This document shows, piece after piece, positions 43,150 to 54,894 of a stretch of 64,000 nucleotides of DNA. Under the pieces are notes generated by a model. It ran no database searches. It saw only the letters and a program-made list of their open reading frames with translations, and was not told where the DNA came from. The stretch spans positions 117,457,490-117,521,489 of the forward strand of contig CM053032.1 of the NCBI GenBank assembly GCA_028564925.1, read 5' to 3'. A program made the translations under genes and the position numbers. Every line of letters begins with the position of its first letter. The stretch's first letter is position 1. This stretch comes from Lithobates sylvaticus (Eukaryota; Chordata; Amphibia; Anura; Ranidae).

Positions 43150-46100
43150 ACGTTTTAAGATTATATGAATAAGCTATGGGGGATACCTCATCCTAATGAA
43201 TATGTAAAGAAAAAGGAACAAGAGGGGGTTTAGCCAACCTGACGGACTATCACGGTACCTGAACAAAATGTATTTCTATATACTAAGTTTTATAGATATC
43301 TTTTATTATCACAAAATATAAATGGTGTATATAACATTAAAAAGATCATTGAATTACAGATATGCATACAGACGCAATGGGTCACATTGTTTATTCAAAC
43401 ATGCTGATCGATACTGGTTGACGCGTTTCGCTTGTGGCTTCTTCAGAACCAGAAAGCAGCAGTTATAGTATCTGTAGTGTATCATAGAGAAGACATGGGA
43501 GTTACTTATGAGTGAGCCATTAGACTTTTTCAATTTAATACAATAACATACTCCTAACGGAATATATTTTCAATTGGCATTTCATTAGCATATGCCTACC
43601 TTTCAATTTTATATTTCTTTAAAAAGATCCACCTGTATGGTGGATATGTAATTTGATGTTGTCACCTGAGTCAAGTAGAATCCCTTGGGAATGTTCAACC
43701 AAAAAGATTACTTTCTGGGAATCCAAGTCCAACAAAGATAGTAGCAAATACTGGAGAGAGAAAAAGAAGGAAAAAAAAACAAAAAAAACGGGGGGTATAT
43801 TTTTATTATATATTTTAAAATGAATTATTGTAATTCATTTGAAGAGATAATCAACTGTATACTTACATCTAGCACACCAATGTAGCTATAAGATGAAGTC
43901 ACCTTAGGCACACCTCTAAGGAAATAGTATAGATAGGAAAAGCTCAAAGGGTACTTTCTGCCTAGAATCAATAAATACCAAAGTTACCAGCAGGTCCATA
44001 TAGGCTCAAATTGCTGTTAGTTTTTGACAACCAATCAATACCTGATAAGGCATATGAAGAGTTCCCCTGCCTGAGACCAACCGCCTAAGGTCCGTGTTTA
44101 TAACACCATCAAAGGATGTATTAGACGAGCATTCTAAGAGAGAGAACTAAATGTTTTATATAGTAATGCCAGTATTCCGATTAGATATATTCTAAAAGGA
44201 TCGCATTTAACATAAAATCTAAAATATTCAGCCATAGCCAGTAAATACCTGAGAATACATATGGAAAATTCCCCTGCCTGGAAAGGAGAGCCTGGAGTCT
44301 GAGGTAGTAATCCCAATAGTTAGGACATCAGACAGATATTCTATAAGAGTGAAGGAAAGAATATATATAATATATTGACCAATGTCAGTTAAACATTAGC
44401 CCAATAAATTATCACTCAAAGAGCCAGTCACGATAATGCAACTAGCAAACACTGAATCAGATATAGATCAGAGGGTTACCTTAGAATGGGATATGTAGTC
44501 AAGCAGGCTTCCCAGCACTTCATCTGCAGTATACATCTGCAGGAGTGCTGGTTATATATTGGAAATTGGCGCCAAACTTAGTGGAGGTGCCGCCCTCTAA
44601 GGCTAATTAGAGGATGTTGGCTTCAGCTGGAGAAGGAGCTGACTGAGAAATGCGAATGCGCACGCATATCCACCCGGGTGCTAGTGCGCATGCGCCAACA
44701 GTAGCAGCGTCTATAGCGCCTCATTATAGGAACCCGGAAACTGCGGCCGCACGGCAAGTGATAGACTCGCGCATGCGCAACCAACCAACTACGGGACATA
44801 GGCAGCAAATCGCGCCTCACTGAAAAAGCCCGCAGATCACGGCCGTGGGTGAAATAGCAGAAAAGCGCATGCGCCACAGAGACCGATAGGCTAAAGGATG
44901 AGAGTGACAATCCCAAATCAACAGACAGCCCAAACACCACACAAAAGGCCAATCAAAAAAATAAATAAATGCCATGCTGAACCCCAAAATAGAATCCCAG
45001 CACCAGACAAATCCAGATATATTTCCACGATCCCATAACACTGGGTCTAGGCAGCAGCAATAAGTCTGGGTAGCAGCAATGCCGATACCTAGCAGCTGTA
45101 AGGATGCATGTAAAGTAACAACTCTAATCAGTTTGCTGTATAATGTCTTTTAAAGAAAGAATATTAAAAATAAAAATAATGATACAAAAAAATATATATA
45201 TAAAAAAAAAAAAAAAGGGGGGAAGGGGGATAGGGGAAGATCCAGATAATGCTAAGGATGTAAAAGGGAAAGAGGCCCCTCCGACGCCTCCACCGCAAGG
45301 CCTACCACCGAGGGGGGGATGGTTTATAAGAAATCGTTCCATCCCACCCGTTCGTAACCAAGCCAGAGGGGGCCATATCAAGTTCTCATTTCCCAAACAG
45401 TCTTTGTCGGATTTAGAATTCCTCAGCTATATGTAAAGAAAAAGATAGTTGATCTCTCGACGAGAATGCATATGAAATATGAAGACAAAATCTTGCTAAT
45501 GACTCACTTCATGCAGTCTCCTCCCGTATCCTGTACATCAAACATATTAAATAAAATACATAAACAAAAATACATATATACAAGTGTACAACAGTACTAA
45601 ATACAAAATATATTATGCTTCATATTGTCACCAACATCTACTATGTCCATAGACAAAAAAGAGATCACCCTTGATCCACCCGTACTTGGATCCAATATGT
45701 TGTTGACCAAAATGGAAGAGGGACTACCCTAGATCTAAAAAGAAAAAAAGACCTGCTCCATTAACACATCACAGAAAGGGGCGGAAACTTAAAGAGTCAT
45801 TTAGACGAGGGGCCCTTGTAGCGTTTAATTTAAAAATCCATCTGGCTTCATGCTGCAATAGTTTACAGTCTATATTTCCACCTCTAGGATCCTCCTTTAT
45901 TCGCTCTAGGGCTGTAAAGCAGACCATAGGTGTATAATTTCTATGGTACATAGCTACGTGTCTCCCTATAGGGGTATAAAGTAAATTCTTTCTTATATAG
46001 TATATATGATCATATATTCGCCTCCAGAAATTCCTGAAGGTTTTACCTATATAAAAAGCTCCGCATTTGCAGAAGGCTATATATACTATTCCTTTTGTTT

Positions 46101-46430
46101 GACAGTTAGCTGAGAATTTCATATTATACGTCTCACCATTAGGAAGTACAAAGGACGAGCCCTCCAGTAACCAGCCGCAGTAGTCACAGTCATGACACCT
46201 TGACATTCCTGGGGGATCAATTTCCTGTTCGGTATGCCCCTGAAAGTGGGTATGCACTAACCAATCTTTCAAGGACTGACATTTCTTATATGTGATTTGG
46301 AGGGCAGTACCAATATATTTGTTCACAATCCTGTCTCCCGTTAGGAGGTGCCAATGCCTGCCAATGATATTACGTATATCTTCATGATTATTAGAGTATG
46401 TGGTGATTACTCGTTGGGGTATAGAATACA
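43150..46430 (-). mobile_element. Penelope-like retroelement, 5'-truncated
   Basis: The minus-strand coding end at 45769 is followed by a long non-coding 3' region down to about 43190 that includes GACGCGTTTCGCTTGTGGCT at 43421. The GCGTTTCGC..CTTCAG phrase is typical of Penelope-like element terminal repeats. The left boundary of the coding part meets piggyBac-type DNA at about 46425. Only the endonuclease region is left; the reverse transcriptase is missing. CG-containing GCGCATGCGC motifs occur at 44640-44880. Confidence 0.65.
45769..46425 (-). pseudogene. Penelope-like GIY-YIG endonuclease domain fragment
   Basis: About 215 residues before the stop at 45769 belong to this domain. A Cys cluster CHDCDYC lies near residue 90, then GIVYIAFC at 121-128 and AFYIGKTFRNFWRRIYDHI at 132-150. 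These are the GIY and YIG parts of the nuclease found at the C-terminus of Penelope-like elements, which nicks the target and primes insertion. A His-rich stretch follows (GRHVAMYH) and the end is ARWIFKLNATRAPRLND. The first residues of the open frame (MESKYPNVY) come from neighbouring piggyBac-type DNA. The reverse transcriptase that should precede it is absent. The frame is open throughout. Confidence 0.8.
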
Positions 46431-47929
46431 CGTTGGGGTATTTGCTTTCCAAAATGGGGTCATTTTGTGGGCAATTCCATTGTCCTGGTGCTCCAGGACC
46501 TTCAAAAGTGTGATAGATAGGAAGGAAATTAGTAATTTATGCTCCTAGAATGCCTGAAGGTACTACTTCAATGTTGGGCCTCTGTATATGACCAGGCTGT
46601 GTAAAAGCCTCACACATGTGGTATTGCCATACTCAGGAGGAGAAGCAGAATGTGTTTTCGGATGTATTTTTTGCTATATACATGCTATGTGTTAGAAATA
46701 TCTTATAAATTGACAACAGTGTGTAAAAAAAAAAAGATTTTAATTTTCTTTCCACGTTTTCTGAAGACTTGTGTAAAAAAATTAACCGTTCAAAAGACTC
46801 ATAATGCTTCATAGAATATACTTTGGGGTGTTTGTTTTCCAAAATAGGGTAATTTCGTGGGTAATTCCATTGTCCTGGTGCTCCAGGGCCTTCAAAATTG
46901 CAATAGGTCATTAGGAAAGGTTTAATTTATGCTCCTAGAATGCCTGACGGTGCTCCCTGCATGTTGGGCCTTTGTATGTGGCCAGGCTGTGTAAAAGTCA
47001 CACAAATGTGGTATCTTCAAACTGAGGATGAGTAGCAGAATGTATTTTGGGGTGTCAGTTTTGCTATGTACATGCTTTGAGTTAGAAATATCTTATAAAC
47101 TGACCACTTTGTGTAAAAGAAAATACGTTTTCATTTTCTTTCCACGTTTTCCGAAGACTTATGGAAAACAATGAACTGTTCAAAAGACACATTATGCCTC
47201 ATAGAATAGACGTTGGGGTGTCTGCTTTCCAAAATGGGGTCATTTTGTGGGTAATTCCACTGTCCTGGTGCTCCAGGGCCTTCACAAATGTAATAGGTCG
47301 TTAGGAAATTAGAGGTGTAATTAATGCTCCTAGAACCCCTGACGGTGCTCCCTGCATGCTGGACCTCTCTGTGTGGCCAGGCTGTGTAAAAGTCCCACAC
47401 ATGTAGTATCGCCATACTTGGGAGGAGTAGCAGAATGTATTTTGGGGTGTAATTGGAAGTATGCATATGCTGTGTGTGAGAAATAACTGGTTATTATGAC
47501 AATTTTGTGAAGAAATAAAAATTCTTAATTTTCCCAAGAATTGTGGGAAAAAAATTACAACTTCAAAAAACTCACCATGCCTCTTACTAAATACCTTGGA
47601 CTGTCTACTTTTTAAAAAGGGGTCATGTGGGGGGTATTTGTACTTTCCTGACATTTTAGAGCCTCAAGAAATTAGATAGGCCATCAGTGCATCAGGTGTG
47701 ATCAGATGTGATCAATTTTCAATGATTTGCACCATAGCTTGTAGACTCTATAACTTTCATTAAATACCACCAAAAGAAAGCTCTATTTGTATGAAAAAAA
47801 TTATAAAAATTTTGTTTGGGTACAGTGTTGCATGACTGAGTAATTGGCATTCAAAGTGTGAGAGCGCTGAAAGCTAAAAATTGGTCTGGGAAGGAAGGGT
47901 GTATAAATGCCCTGTAATGAAGTGGTTAA
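46395..47929 (+). mobile_element. Right half of a piggyBac-like element with 390-bp repeats
   Basis: Three tandem units start near 46425, 46815 and 47205. Each contains TTTCCAAAATGGGGTCATTT, CATTGTCCTGGTGCTCCAGG, a TGCTCCTAGAATGCCTGA block and CACACATGTGGTAT. The element then passes through TGCATGACTGAGTAATTG to the right end GAAGTGGTTAA. The same right part is seen at 1350-3938 and 57411-57891. The left half is missing; the Penelope-like element meets it at about 46425. Confidence 0.75.
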
Positions 47930-48433
47930 AGGGGAGGTCCACCCTAAAAAAAAATTGCATAAAAATGCTCCAAAAAAAAGAAAGAAAAAAAAAGATTTTT
48001 TTTTAAACTTACCAGAAATGGCTGTTGCTAGGCAGATCGTCCTAATCTGCCACTTCCTACACCGCAGTGATCTTCAGTGTTCTCCTCCTCGCGTTGTCTT
48101 CTGGGGAATGGGGCGCGCTGTGTTCTGGGAACTGTGTGTGTCCCAGAACACAGCGTGCCCCATTCACAAAGCGCAGCATGCGCGAGTCGCGCAGCATGCG
48201 CGAGTCGCGCATGCGCAGTAGGAAAGGGGGAGTGAAGCCGCAAAGCTCCACTGCCTGTTTCCCTTCATTAAGATGGCGGCGCCGGCACCCGATCCGGTGG
48301 ACGGATCGGCCTCGGGCAGCCAACATCGCTGGCTCCCTGGACAGGTAAGTGTCCTTATTAAAAGTCAACAGCTACAGTGTTTGTTGCTGCTGACCTTTTA
48401 ATTGTTTCTTTTTTAACCGGACCTCCTCTTTAA
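47926..48433. mobile_element. TTAA MITE abutting the preceding element
   Basis: TTAAAGGGGAGGTCCACCCT to GGACCTCCTCTTTAA, same family as 5421-5914. Its first TTAA is the last TTAA of the piggyBac-like element ending at 47929. The interior has GCGCGAGTCGCGCAGCATGC duplicated and a GACAGGTAAGTGTCC phrase. Confidence 0.75.
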
Positions 48434-48479
48434 CGAATTTCGGCTCAGTTTTCTTCGATTTTTTTATTTTTTCAGACTA

Positions 48480-51150
48480 AGCAATATTAAAAGGAAGAAA
48501 AGAGGAAAGAGAAAAACTCTTTTTCAGGTATGATGGGATTTTGAATCGAGACTATGTCTGTTAATAAGGTGAGCATCAGAAACGATATTTCAATAAGAAA
48601 ATATTAATTTATTCATAATAACAGCGGTAAAAACAGCCATAGTACAAATTTAAGATTATAGACCATAAGATGATACTTGAAAGATTGAAATCATATGCGT
48701 AGATATGTATGAAGAAACCAACATGTTTCGCAAGATGCTTCGTCAGGGTACTGCACATATCAATGATTTCATCTAGTTACATAGGACATAAATGTGTCAT
48801 TAGTATTGTATCAATCATACATGTAGAAATTCATCAATAAAAGATATTAAGTGGTAACAACCTCACTTTTAATTAATTTTATTTTTATTTTTAACATTAT
48901 TTCTAATAAGTTTGTGCTCACCTGGTCTTCTAGGAGGTCGGACACCCTATTACACCTCTACCTAGTAGTCTGCCCATCATGCAATACATAATTGCGGCTA
49001 ATTCCCGATGGGTGTCAGCTCCAAATGGGATAGCCAGTGGGGCGATTGGATCGTGCTTATTGCCATTTAATGTAACCAGAGTAATCTAAAAAAATATATA
49101 AAAATAAATAAATAAATAATGATACTAGTGGGATAAGGTTATAGTCCACAAATATAGACTCATATATATGGTAATAAAATAGATTTAGAGGTGGTAGTCA
49201 AAGCGCCTAAGTGCTTATCACAGCTTCTCTACAAATTAGGCCTATGCAGGATGATTTAAAACATAATCATAACGATTTGTTTAGCAAGGCTATATCTAAT
49301 AGTTTGCTCATACAAATAACATAAGAAGGGACCAATAGATGAAGGTAATAAGCCTGCATAATGATATATAAACATTATGATCAGTATATATATACTACAA
49401 TTATAAGCCAGCATAGCAATGGTGAGGTGTGAATGCACCATCATCCACCAAGCATAGCCGACCATGGCTGAAAACATGTGTCAATACTGAACATTTAATG
49501 ATAGAAACTATGGCTTATTGCTAATAACCCTCCCAGTAGCTGTCCTTACCTGGTAGCAAGAGTTGTAATGGATCCTTATGTGGCAGGTCAGCGGCTGCAG
49601 TGTATGATGGTACACTGCACCTCGGACATCAAGATGCGTGTGTTGGTATAATGCCGGCACCGCCATCTTATATGTCCGCGACCCCACCGGAAGTGAAGGG
49701 TCATGACTGACCCCTGACGTCACTTCTGGTCCAGGTGTCCCTGGAAACGCACATGTGCAGCAATCTCAAATAATTGAGATGATGCGCCAGTGCCGACAGT
49801 CATACGCTGGACAGTGTGGTCAGGAAGTGAGTAGGGACAATTGCATGATGGGCAGACTACTAGATAGAGGTGTAATGAGGTGTCCGACCTCCTAGAAGAC
49901 CAGGTGAGCACAAAATTATTAAAAATAATGTTAAAAATAAAATTAATTAAAAGTGAGGTTGTTACCACTTAATATGTACAAAAAATCTTTTATTGATGAA
50001 TTTCTACATGTATGTTTGATACAATACTAATGACACATTTATGTCTTATGTAACTAGATGACATCATTGATATGTGCATTACCCTGAAGAAGCATCTTGC
50101 GAAACATGTTGGTTTCTTCATACATATCTACGCATCTGATTTCAATCTTTGAAGTATCATATTATGGTCTATAATCTTAAATTCGTTTTTTACCGCTGTT
50201 ATTATGAATGACCCCACCCCACTCTGACGCACGGTTTCAGGCCCTTGTCCTCATCAACATGGGGACAAGGTGCTTTGGGGGGGACCCCAAAGCATCCTCC
50301 CAATGTTGAGGGCATGTGGCCTGGTACGGTTAAGGAGGGGGGGGCGCTCTCTCGTCCCCCCTCTTTTCCTGCGGCCTGCCAGGTTGCGTGCTCCGATAAG
50401 GGTCTCGTATGGATTTTGAGACCCCCACGCCATTTTTTTTTTGGCATGGGGTTCCCCTTAATATCCATGCCAGACCTGAAGGGCCTGGTATGGAATTTCG
50501 GGGGACCCCCACCCATTTTTTTTCTTAATTTTTTTATTTTCTTAATGCTAACATGACCTGTGTTCAAATAGCCTTTAAAAAAAACCATAGAAGTGAACCA
50601 GCGCAAAAAAAAAAAAAGTCAAGTTGAGAAGTGCGCCCATTCAACTTATGTAAATGAACCTACGTGGCTTGACATTTACTAAGATTTTGCCGGCGCAGTG
50701 AACCAGAGCACATGAACTGGTGCAAATGCCGCTAACGCATATTTGCAGGCGCAGCAAGCCTGCTCAGAGAAAGTTAATTTTCGGTTCTATTTTGGGCATA
50801 TTTGTTAGTTGGACAGTCATATCTATACTTCCTCACATCACCCACATCACCCCCATAATATTGCCACTTCCAGCTTCTTTTATTTTCTGAGTTGAAGAAT
50901 GCTTGCGCCAGGTCTATAGCGGCACACAGATCGCGGCCACCCGTGCGCCGTCAAGATAATAGTAAATGGGGAATTGCGCTGTGTTACAGGCGCAAATGCT
51001 TTGTGAATACGAAAACGGCCGTTGCGCGCCGGCGTACCCCGCAAATCATGGCGCAAATTCTTGGTAAATCAGCCCCATAGTCTCGATTCAAAATTCCATC
51101 ATACCTGAAAGAGTTTTTCTCTTTCCTCTCTTCTTCTTTTTAATACTTAC
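48480..51150. repeat. Large interrupted inverted repeat, Penelope-like ends
   Basis: 48482-48995 is the inverted counterpart of 49835-50208 plus 51079-51150. Landmarks are AACATGTTTCGCAAGATGCT at 48720 and AGCATCTTGCGAAACATGTT at 50090; GGTCGGACACCC at 48937 and GGTGTCCGACC at 49881; and AGGAAAGAGAAAAACTCTTT at 48504 with its complement at 51104. The TTTCGC..CTTCGTCAGG phrase suggests head-to-head Penelope-like termini. The centre (49000-49830) is unique and non-coding. The right arm is split by the PIF-type element at 50209-51078. Confidence 0.75.
50209..51078. mobile_element. PIF/Harbinger-type element in the inverted repeat
   Basis: The left part (50225-50540) is the GC-rich core shared with the foldback elements (CATCAACATGGGGACAAGGT; GGGGTTCCCCTTAATATCC). 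The right part matches 26950-27372 and ends GGTAAATCAGCCCCATAG. It has no transposase. The break in the surrounding inverted repeat brackets it, so it inserted after that repeat formed. Confidence 0.65.
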
Positions 51151-51728
51151 CAGAGATTATGAGACAGTGTTTGTTACTGGAAATTGTCTGAATCACCACA
51201 TTTGTATAGAATAAGCAATATGATATTTAAAGTTTTTTTCCACATTAAATTTACCACATTCCTAATTTGGAAAGTGCATAATGACTACACGTTACACATG
51301 ATTTTACAATTTTAAGGCAATAGTTATCCCAATTATATAGTTCAGATTGTTCACAATTTTAAGTCAGAAATAAAATTTTTGTAATTTTAAGATCACAATT
51401 TACATACAAATTTATGACCAGCATGGCACTGACTTGTTACCTTTAGTTGTACTTGTGGCACAGTCACATACATCACTTTAAAACCTAAGTAACAAACACA
51501 ACACAAATGATTTTTCAGACAATATTCAATCAGTGTTATCAAATGTTTTGCTGATACAGCACTTTCGGCATATTAACACGACATAACAATCCATGGATCT
51601 CACACACACCTCTACATGACAAACATCACAGCTAGCTTATAGTATCAAAGTACCTCTTTACTGGGACATAAAAGGCAACCAAAGATAACAAAAATATATT
51701 TATAAACGTTGATTTTATTAATATCACT
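51079..51728. other. AT-rich interval without recognisable features
   Basis: After the last 70 bp of the inverted-repeat arm (to 51150) the sequence is AT-rich and unique in the window. I see no open frames of note, no inverted repeats and no splice-bounded open segment. Confidence 0.5.
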
Positions 51729-52690
51729 TTAACCAGTTGCCGATTGCTGCACGCCGATGTACATCAGCAGAATAGCGCGGGCAGGCCTCCCTGCGGCAGT
51801 TGGTATCGTTCCAGGAGCGATCCGTGCTGAGGGGGAGGCCACCGATTCATGGCCACCCCCTCGCGATTGCTCCTAATGAATGAGAACCTTCTTGTGCTTC
51901 TGTAATGTTAACAGAAGCACAGGAAGTGATGTCATCTTGCCTCGTGCAGCCTTTTTGTTCCAGTGCCTGAGGAGAGAAGACATAAATGTGAGTCTGCACC
52001 AACAATACACTAAAGCCCCATACACACGCGTGGACAATCCGTGGACCAGGTCCGTCGGACCATGTCCGTCATACTTTGTCTGATGTTGGTTTTGCGTACA
52101 CACGATCGGACAAAGTTGTCGGAAAATCCGATCATTCTGAACGTGGTGACGTTTGTTGCCTACGACGGGACTACGTAGAGGCTAGTAGCCAATAGCTTTG
52201 GTCTTGTAATGTGATCTGAGCATGCGTAGCACTTTGTCCGGTCGGACAAGCGTACACACGCTCGGATTTGGTGTGATCGGACCGTGTTGACGGCAAAGTT
52301 TTCCAGCAGGAGATAAGACTTTGTCCGTCGGCCAAACCGACGAACACTGTCCGATGGTGCATACACACGGTCTGATTTTTCAACAACCTTGTCCGATCGG
52401 ACAGAATCCATGAAAAAGTCCGACAGTGTGTATGGGGCTTAACAGTAGAACACGTAGGCACACAAATCACCCCCAATCACCCCCCCACACCCGCTGTCAC
52501 GGTGACACCAATAGCAGTTTTTATTTTTTTACTGATCACTGCATTGGTGTCATTTGTGACTGTTATAAGTGTTACGGCAGTTAGTGGTAGGCCCCTTTAG
52601 GTCTAGGGTACCCCCATAACCCCCCTAATAAAGGTTAAACCCCTTGATCACCCCCTGTCGCCAGTGTCACTAAGCAAGTGCAAGATAGCT
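51729..52690. mobile_element. piggyBac-like MITE fragment split by a PIF MITE
   Basis: TTAACCAGTTGCCGATTGCT starts a GC-rich block with GCACGCCGATGTACATCAGC. After the insertion at 52014-52439 the sequence continues with AATCACCCCCAATCACCCCC and AACCCCTTGATCACCCC, the inverted style of 42050-42170. It stops near 52680 against Penelope-like DNA, so its right end is lost. Confidence 0.6.
52014..52439. mobile_element. Complete PIF/Harbinger MITE with TAA duplication
   Basis: AGCCCCATACACACGCGTGG and the right end TGTGTATGGGGCT are inverted; TAA flanks at 52011-52013 and 52440-52442. The interior is full of GTCCGANNGGACAA motifs like those at the rims of copies A and B. Length is 426 bp and it encodes nothing. 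Confidence 0.85.
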
Positions 52691-53230
52691 ACACAAAATT
52701 GCTGGTATACAGAGTAATCACTAGAAGCAAAGAAACAGATAATGTTTCAGATATTAGATAAAAAACTAAATAATTAATTAAGGGAAACAAGAAGGATTCT
52801 TGAGACGGCAATCCCCTCCAGAAACCCCACTCACCAGAAGTAGTAGACCCACGGCTTTGCAGTCCTAGGGTCAAAAATAGCGTTGTGAGGGGATTGGTTG
52901 TTGGGTGCAGAAGTTCTTTTTCTTGTTTGATAAAAAGTGGATACTCCAATCGATATAGAAGTCTCCAGGGAATTAGAATGCCAAGAGATAAGAAAGAAAT
53001 TATATCATGTGTAGTAATTCCACCACAAGCTGCAATACCGCTGTTAAATGACACACTCACTGGACAGAAAACAGGTATCAGCGTGTGTCGGGTGCACAAA
53101 GATTGGCGTGCGTTCCACAGAAACAGGAAGCAGCGTCACTGGCTCTCAACACCGGAAGTTACGTTGACGCGTTTCGCCCCTCCTCCAGGGCGTCATCAAG
53201 GACAACAAGAACACGGAGGAGAGATGGGTT
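52690..53230. repeat. Penelope-like terminal sequence
   Basis: Ends with GTTGACGCGTTTCGCCCCTC and CAGGGCGTCATCAAGG (53163-53202), the phrase typical of Penelope-like terminal repeats in vertebrates. The rest is non-coding. It lies directly left of the piggyBac TTAA at 53235. No coding part was found. Confidence 0.5.
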
Positions 53231-53629
53231 TGCTTTAACCAGTTCAGATCCGCGCTATAGCCGAATGAGGGCTACAGCGCGGATCTACATTTCCGGGACT
53301 ACGCCTATTGACGTCGTCTCCTTTCCTCATGAGCGCGCATCGGGGACAATCTGTGTTGGCCGTGTCCCTTGGACACAGCCAATCACAGATCACTGTAAAT
53401 GGCCAATCACAGCGGACATTTACTGCGCGATCGGCGTGGCCAATGAGAGATGATCTCAAATGTAAACACATGAGATCATCTCTCATTGCCGGCCCTCCCT
53501 CCTCACACAGAAACCGAGTGTGAGGAGGGAGAGCTTCTGTGAACAATTGTGAGTTTAAAAAAAACACACAGTGTGCCCAATCAGTGCCCAATCATTGCCA
53601 CAGTGACAATTAGCATCTATAGCTTGTGT

Positions 53630-53815
53630 CATCTGTGCCCACCTGTGCCATCAGTGCCCATCTGTGCCCATCTGTGCCCGTCTGTGCAATCTGTGCAATC
53701 CGTGCACATCTGTGCCAACTCATCAGTGCCCATCTGTGCCACTTCAGTGCCCATCTGTGCCACCTCATCAGTGCCAACCAGTGCCCATCTGTACCAATCA
53801 GTGCCCATCGGCGCA
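53630..53815 (+). repeat. Minisatellite, TGTGCCCATCTGTGCC type, first block
   Basis: Short units GTGCCCATCTGTGCCAYC and TCATCAGTGCCCATCTGTGC. A second block with the same units lies at 54440-54860, immediately before the transposase ATG. The two are separated by about 600 bp of GC-moderate and AT-rich DNA, which suggests that one array was split by an insertion. Confidence 0.9.
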
Positions 53816-54439
53816 GGCGAACAATAGCCAACAGAATTTTTTTTTTTGTCAGATTGTGGCCCGCGCTCCCCTGGCGAGTTCATGTCCATGATGGGAGGAT
53901 TTCTACACATTGTGGGCGAATTTATGGGCACTTGGTGGCGGGATTATATGGCCAGTGCTGCAAAACAAAAAACTTTGTGATGGGCGGATTTTTACATTTC
54001 TTGTGGGCGGATTTATGGGTACTTTGGGGCTTGTCAGTTCCAGTGTCTGTTTGGGGAAAAGGGATGCAATAGCAATCTTCACAGCTGGAGGTGGAAATAT
54101 CATTTTAACATAAGCAATCCAGCTGTTACACAATATGACATACATACATACAATACATTTTGATAATCAGAAATAAATGTTTGATAAATAAAATGGCTAT
54201 TCCATTTACCCAATCAATCGGTTAACATCTTCTTGCCTGATGATGTTTATAAAACGACTGGACCATTTAAAAAGCACAAGAATGTCATCTTATTGGCCCT
54301 AGAGTGTAACTGTAATAATTTATCTACTTATAACGAGAAACTAGTTACTGCCCATTTTGTCTGGTGCACCATCACATCAATTGCAAGGTATAAGCGTTAC
54401 TGGATCTACTGATTACCAACAATAAAGACCTGATCACGA

Positions 54440-54860
54440 CTCATCAGTGCCCATCTGTGCCACCTCATCAGTGCCCATCTGTGCCACCTCATCAGTGCAT
54501 ATCTGTGCCCATCTGTACCGCCTCATTAGTGCACATCTGTGCAATCAATCAGTGCACATCTGTGCTACTTCATCGGTGCCCATCTGTTCCGCCTGATCAG
54601 TGCCCATCTGTGCCGTCTCATCAGTGCCCATCTGTGCCGCCTCATCAGTGCACATCTGTGCAATAAATCAGTGCACATCTGTGCCGCCTCATCAGTGCAC
54701 ATCTGTGCTGCCTCATCAGTGCACATCTGTGCGATCAGTGCACATCTGTGCGATCAGTGCCCATCTGTGCCGCCTCATCAGTGCACATCTGTGCCATCAA
54801 TAAGTGCACATCAGTGCTCATCAGTGCCACCTCATCAGTGCCCATCGGTGCAAGCTTAGC
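54440..54860 (+). repeat. Minisatellite, second block, next to transposase start
   Basis: About 20 units of 20-21 bp with CATCAGTGCACATCTGTGC and CCGCCTCATCAGTGCCCATC. Frames across it give Cys/His/Ser/Pro-rich peptides and run into the transposase frame, but the ATG at 54895 (ACCATGTCC) is the better start because the downstream protein matches the usual piggyBac N-terminus from there. Confidence 0.9.
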
Positions 54861-54894
54861 ACACACCTGTGCAGTCTCATCACCACCAGCAACC

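Noticed and set aside
44623-45041. Hydrophobic open frames on the minus strand
   Set aside because: They lie in the non-coding 3' region of the Penelope-like element and show no known domain; likely chance.
53885-54010. GGGCGGATTT repeats as a regulatory array
   Set aside because: Only three loose copies were seen; nothing distinguishes them from the surrounding degenerate repeat DNA.
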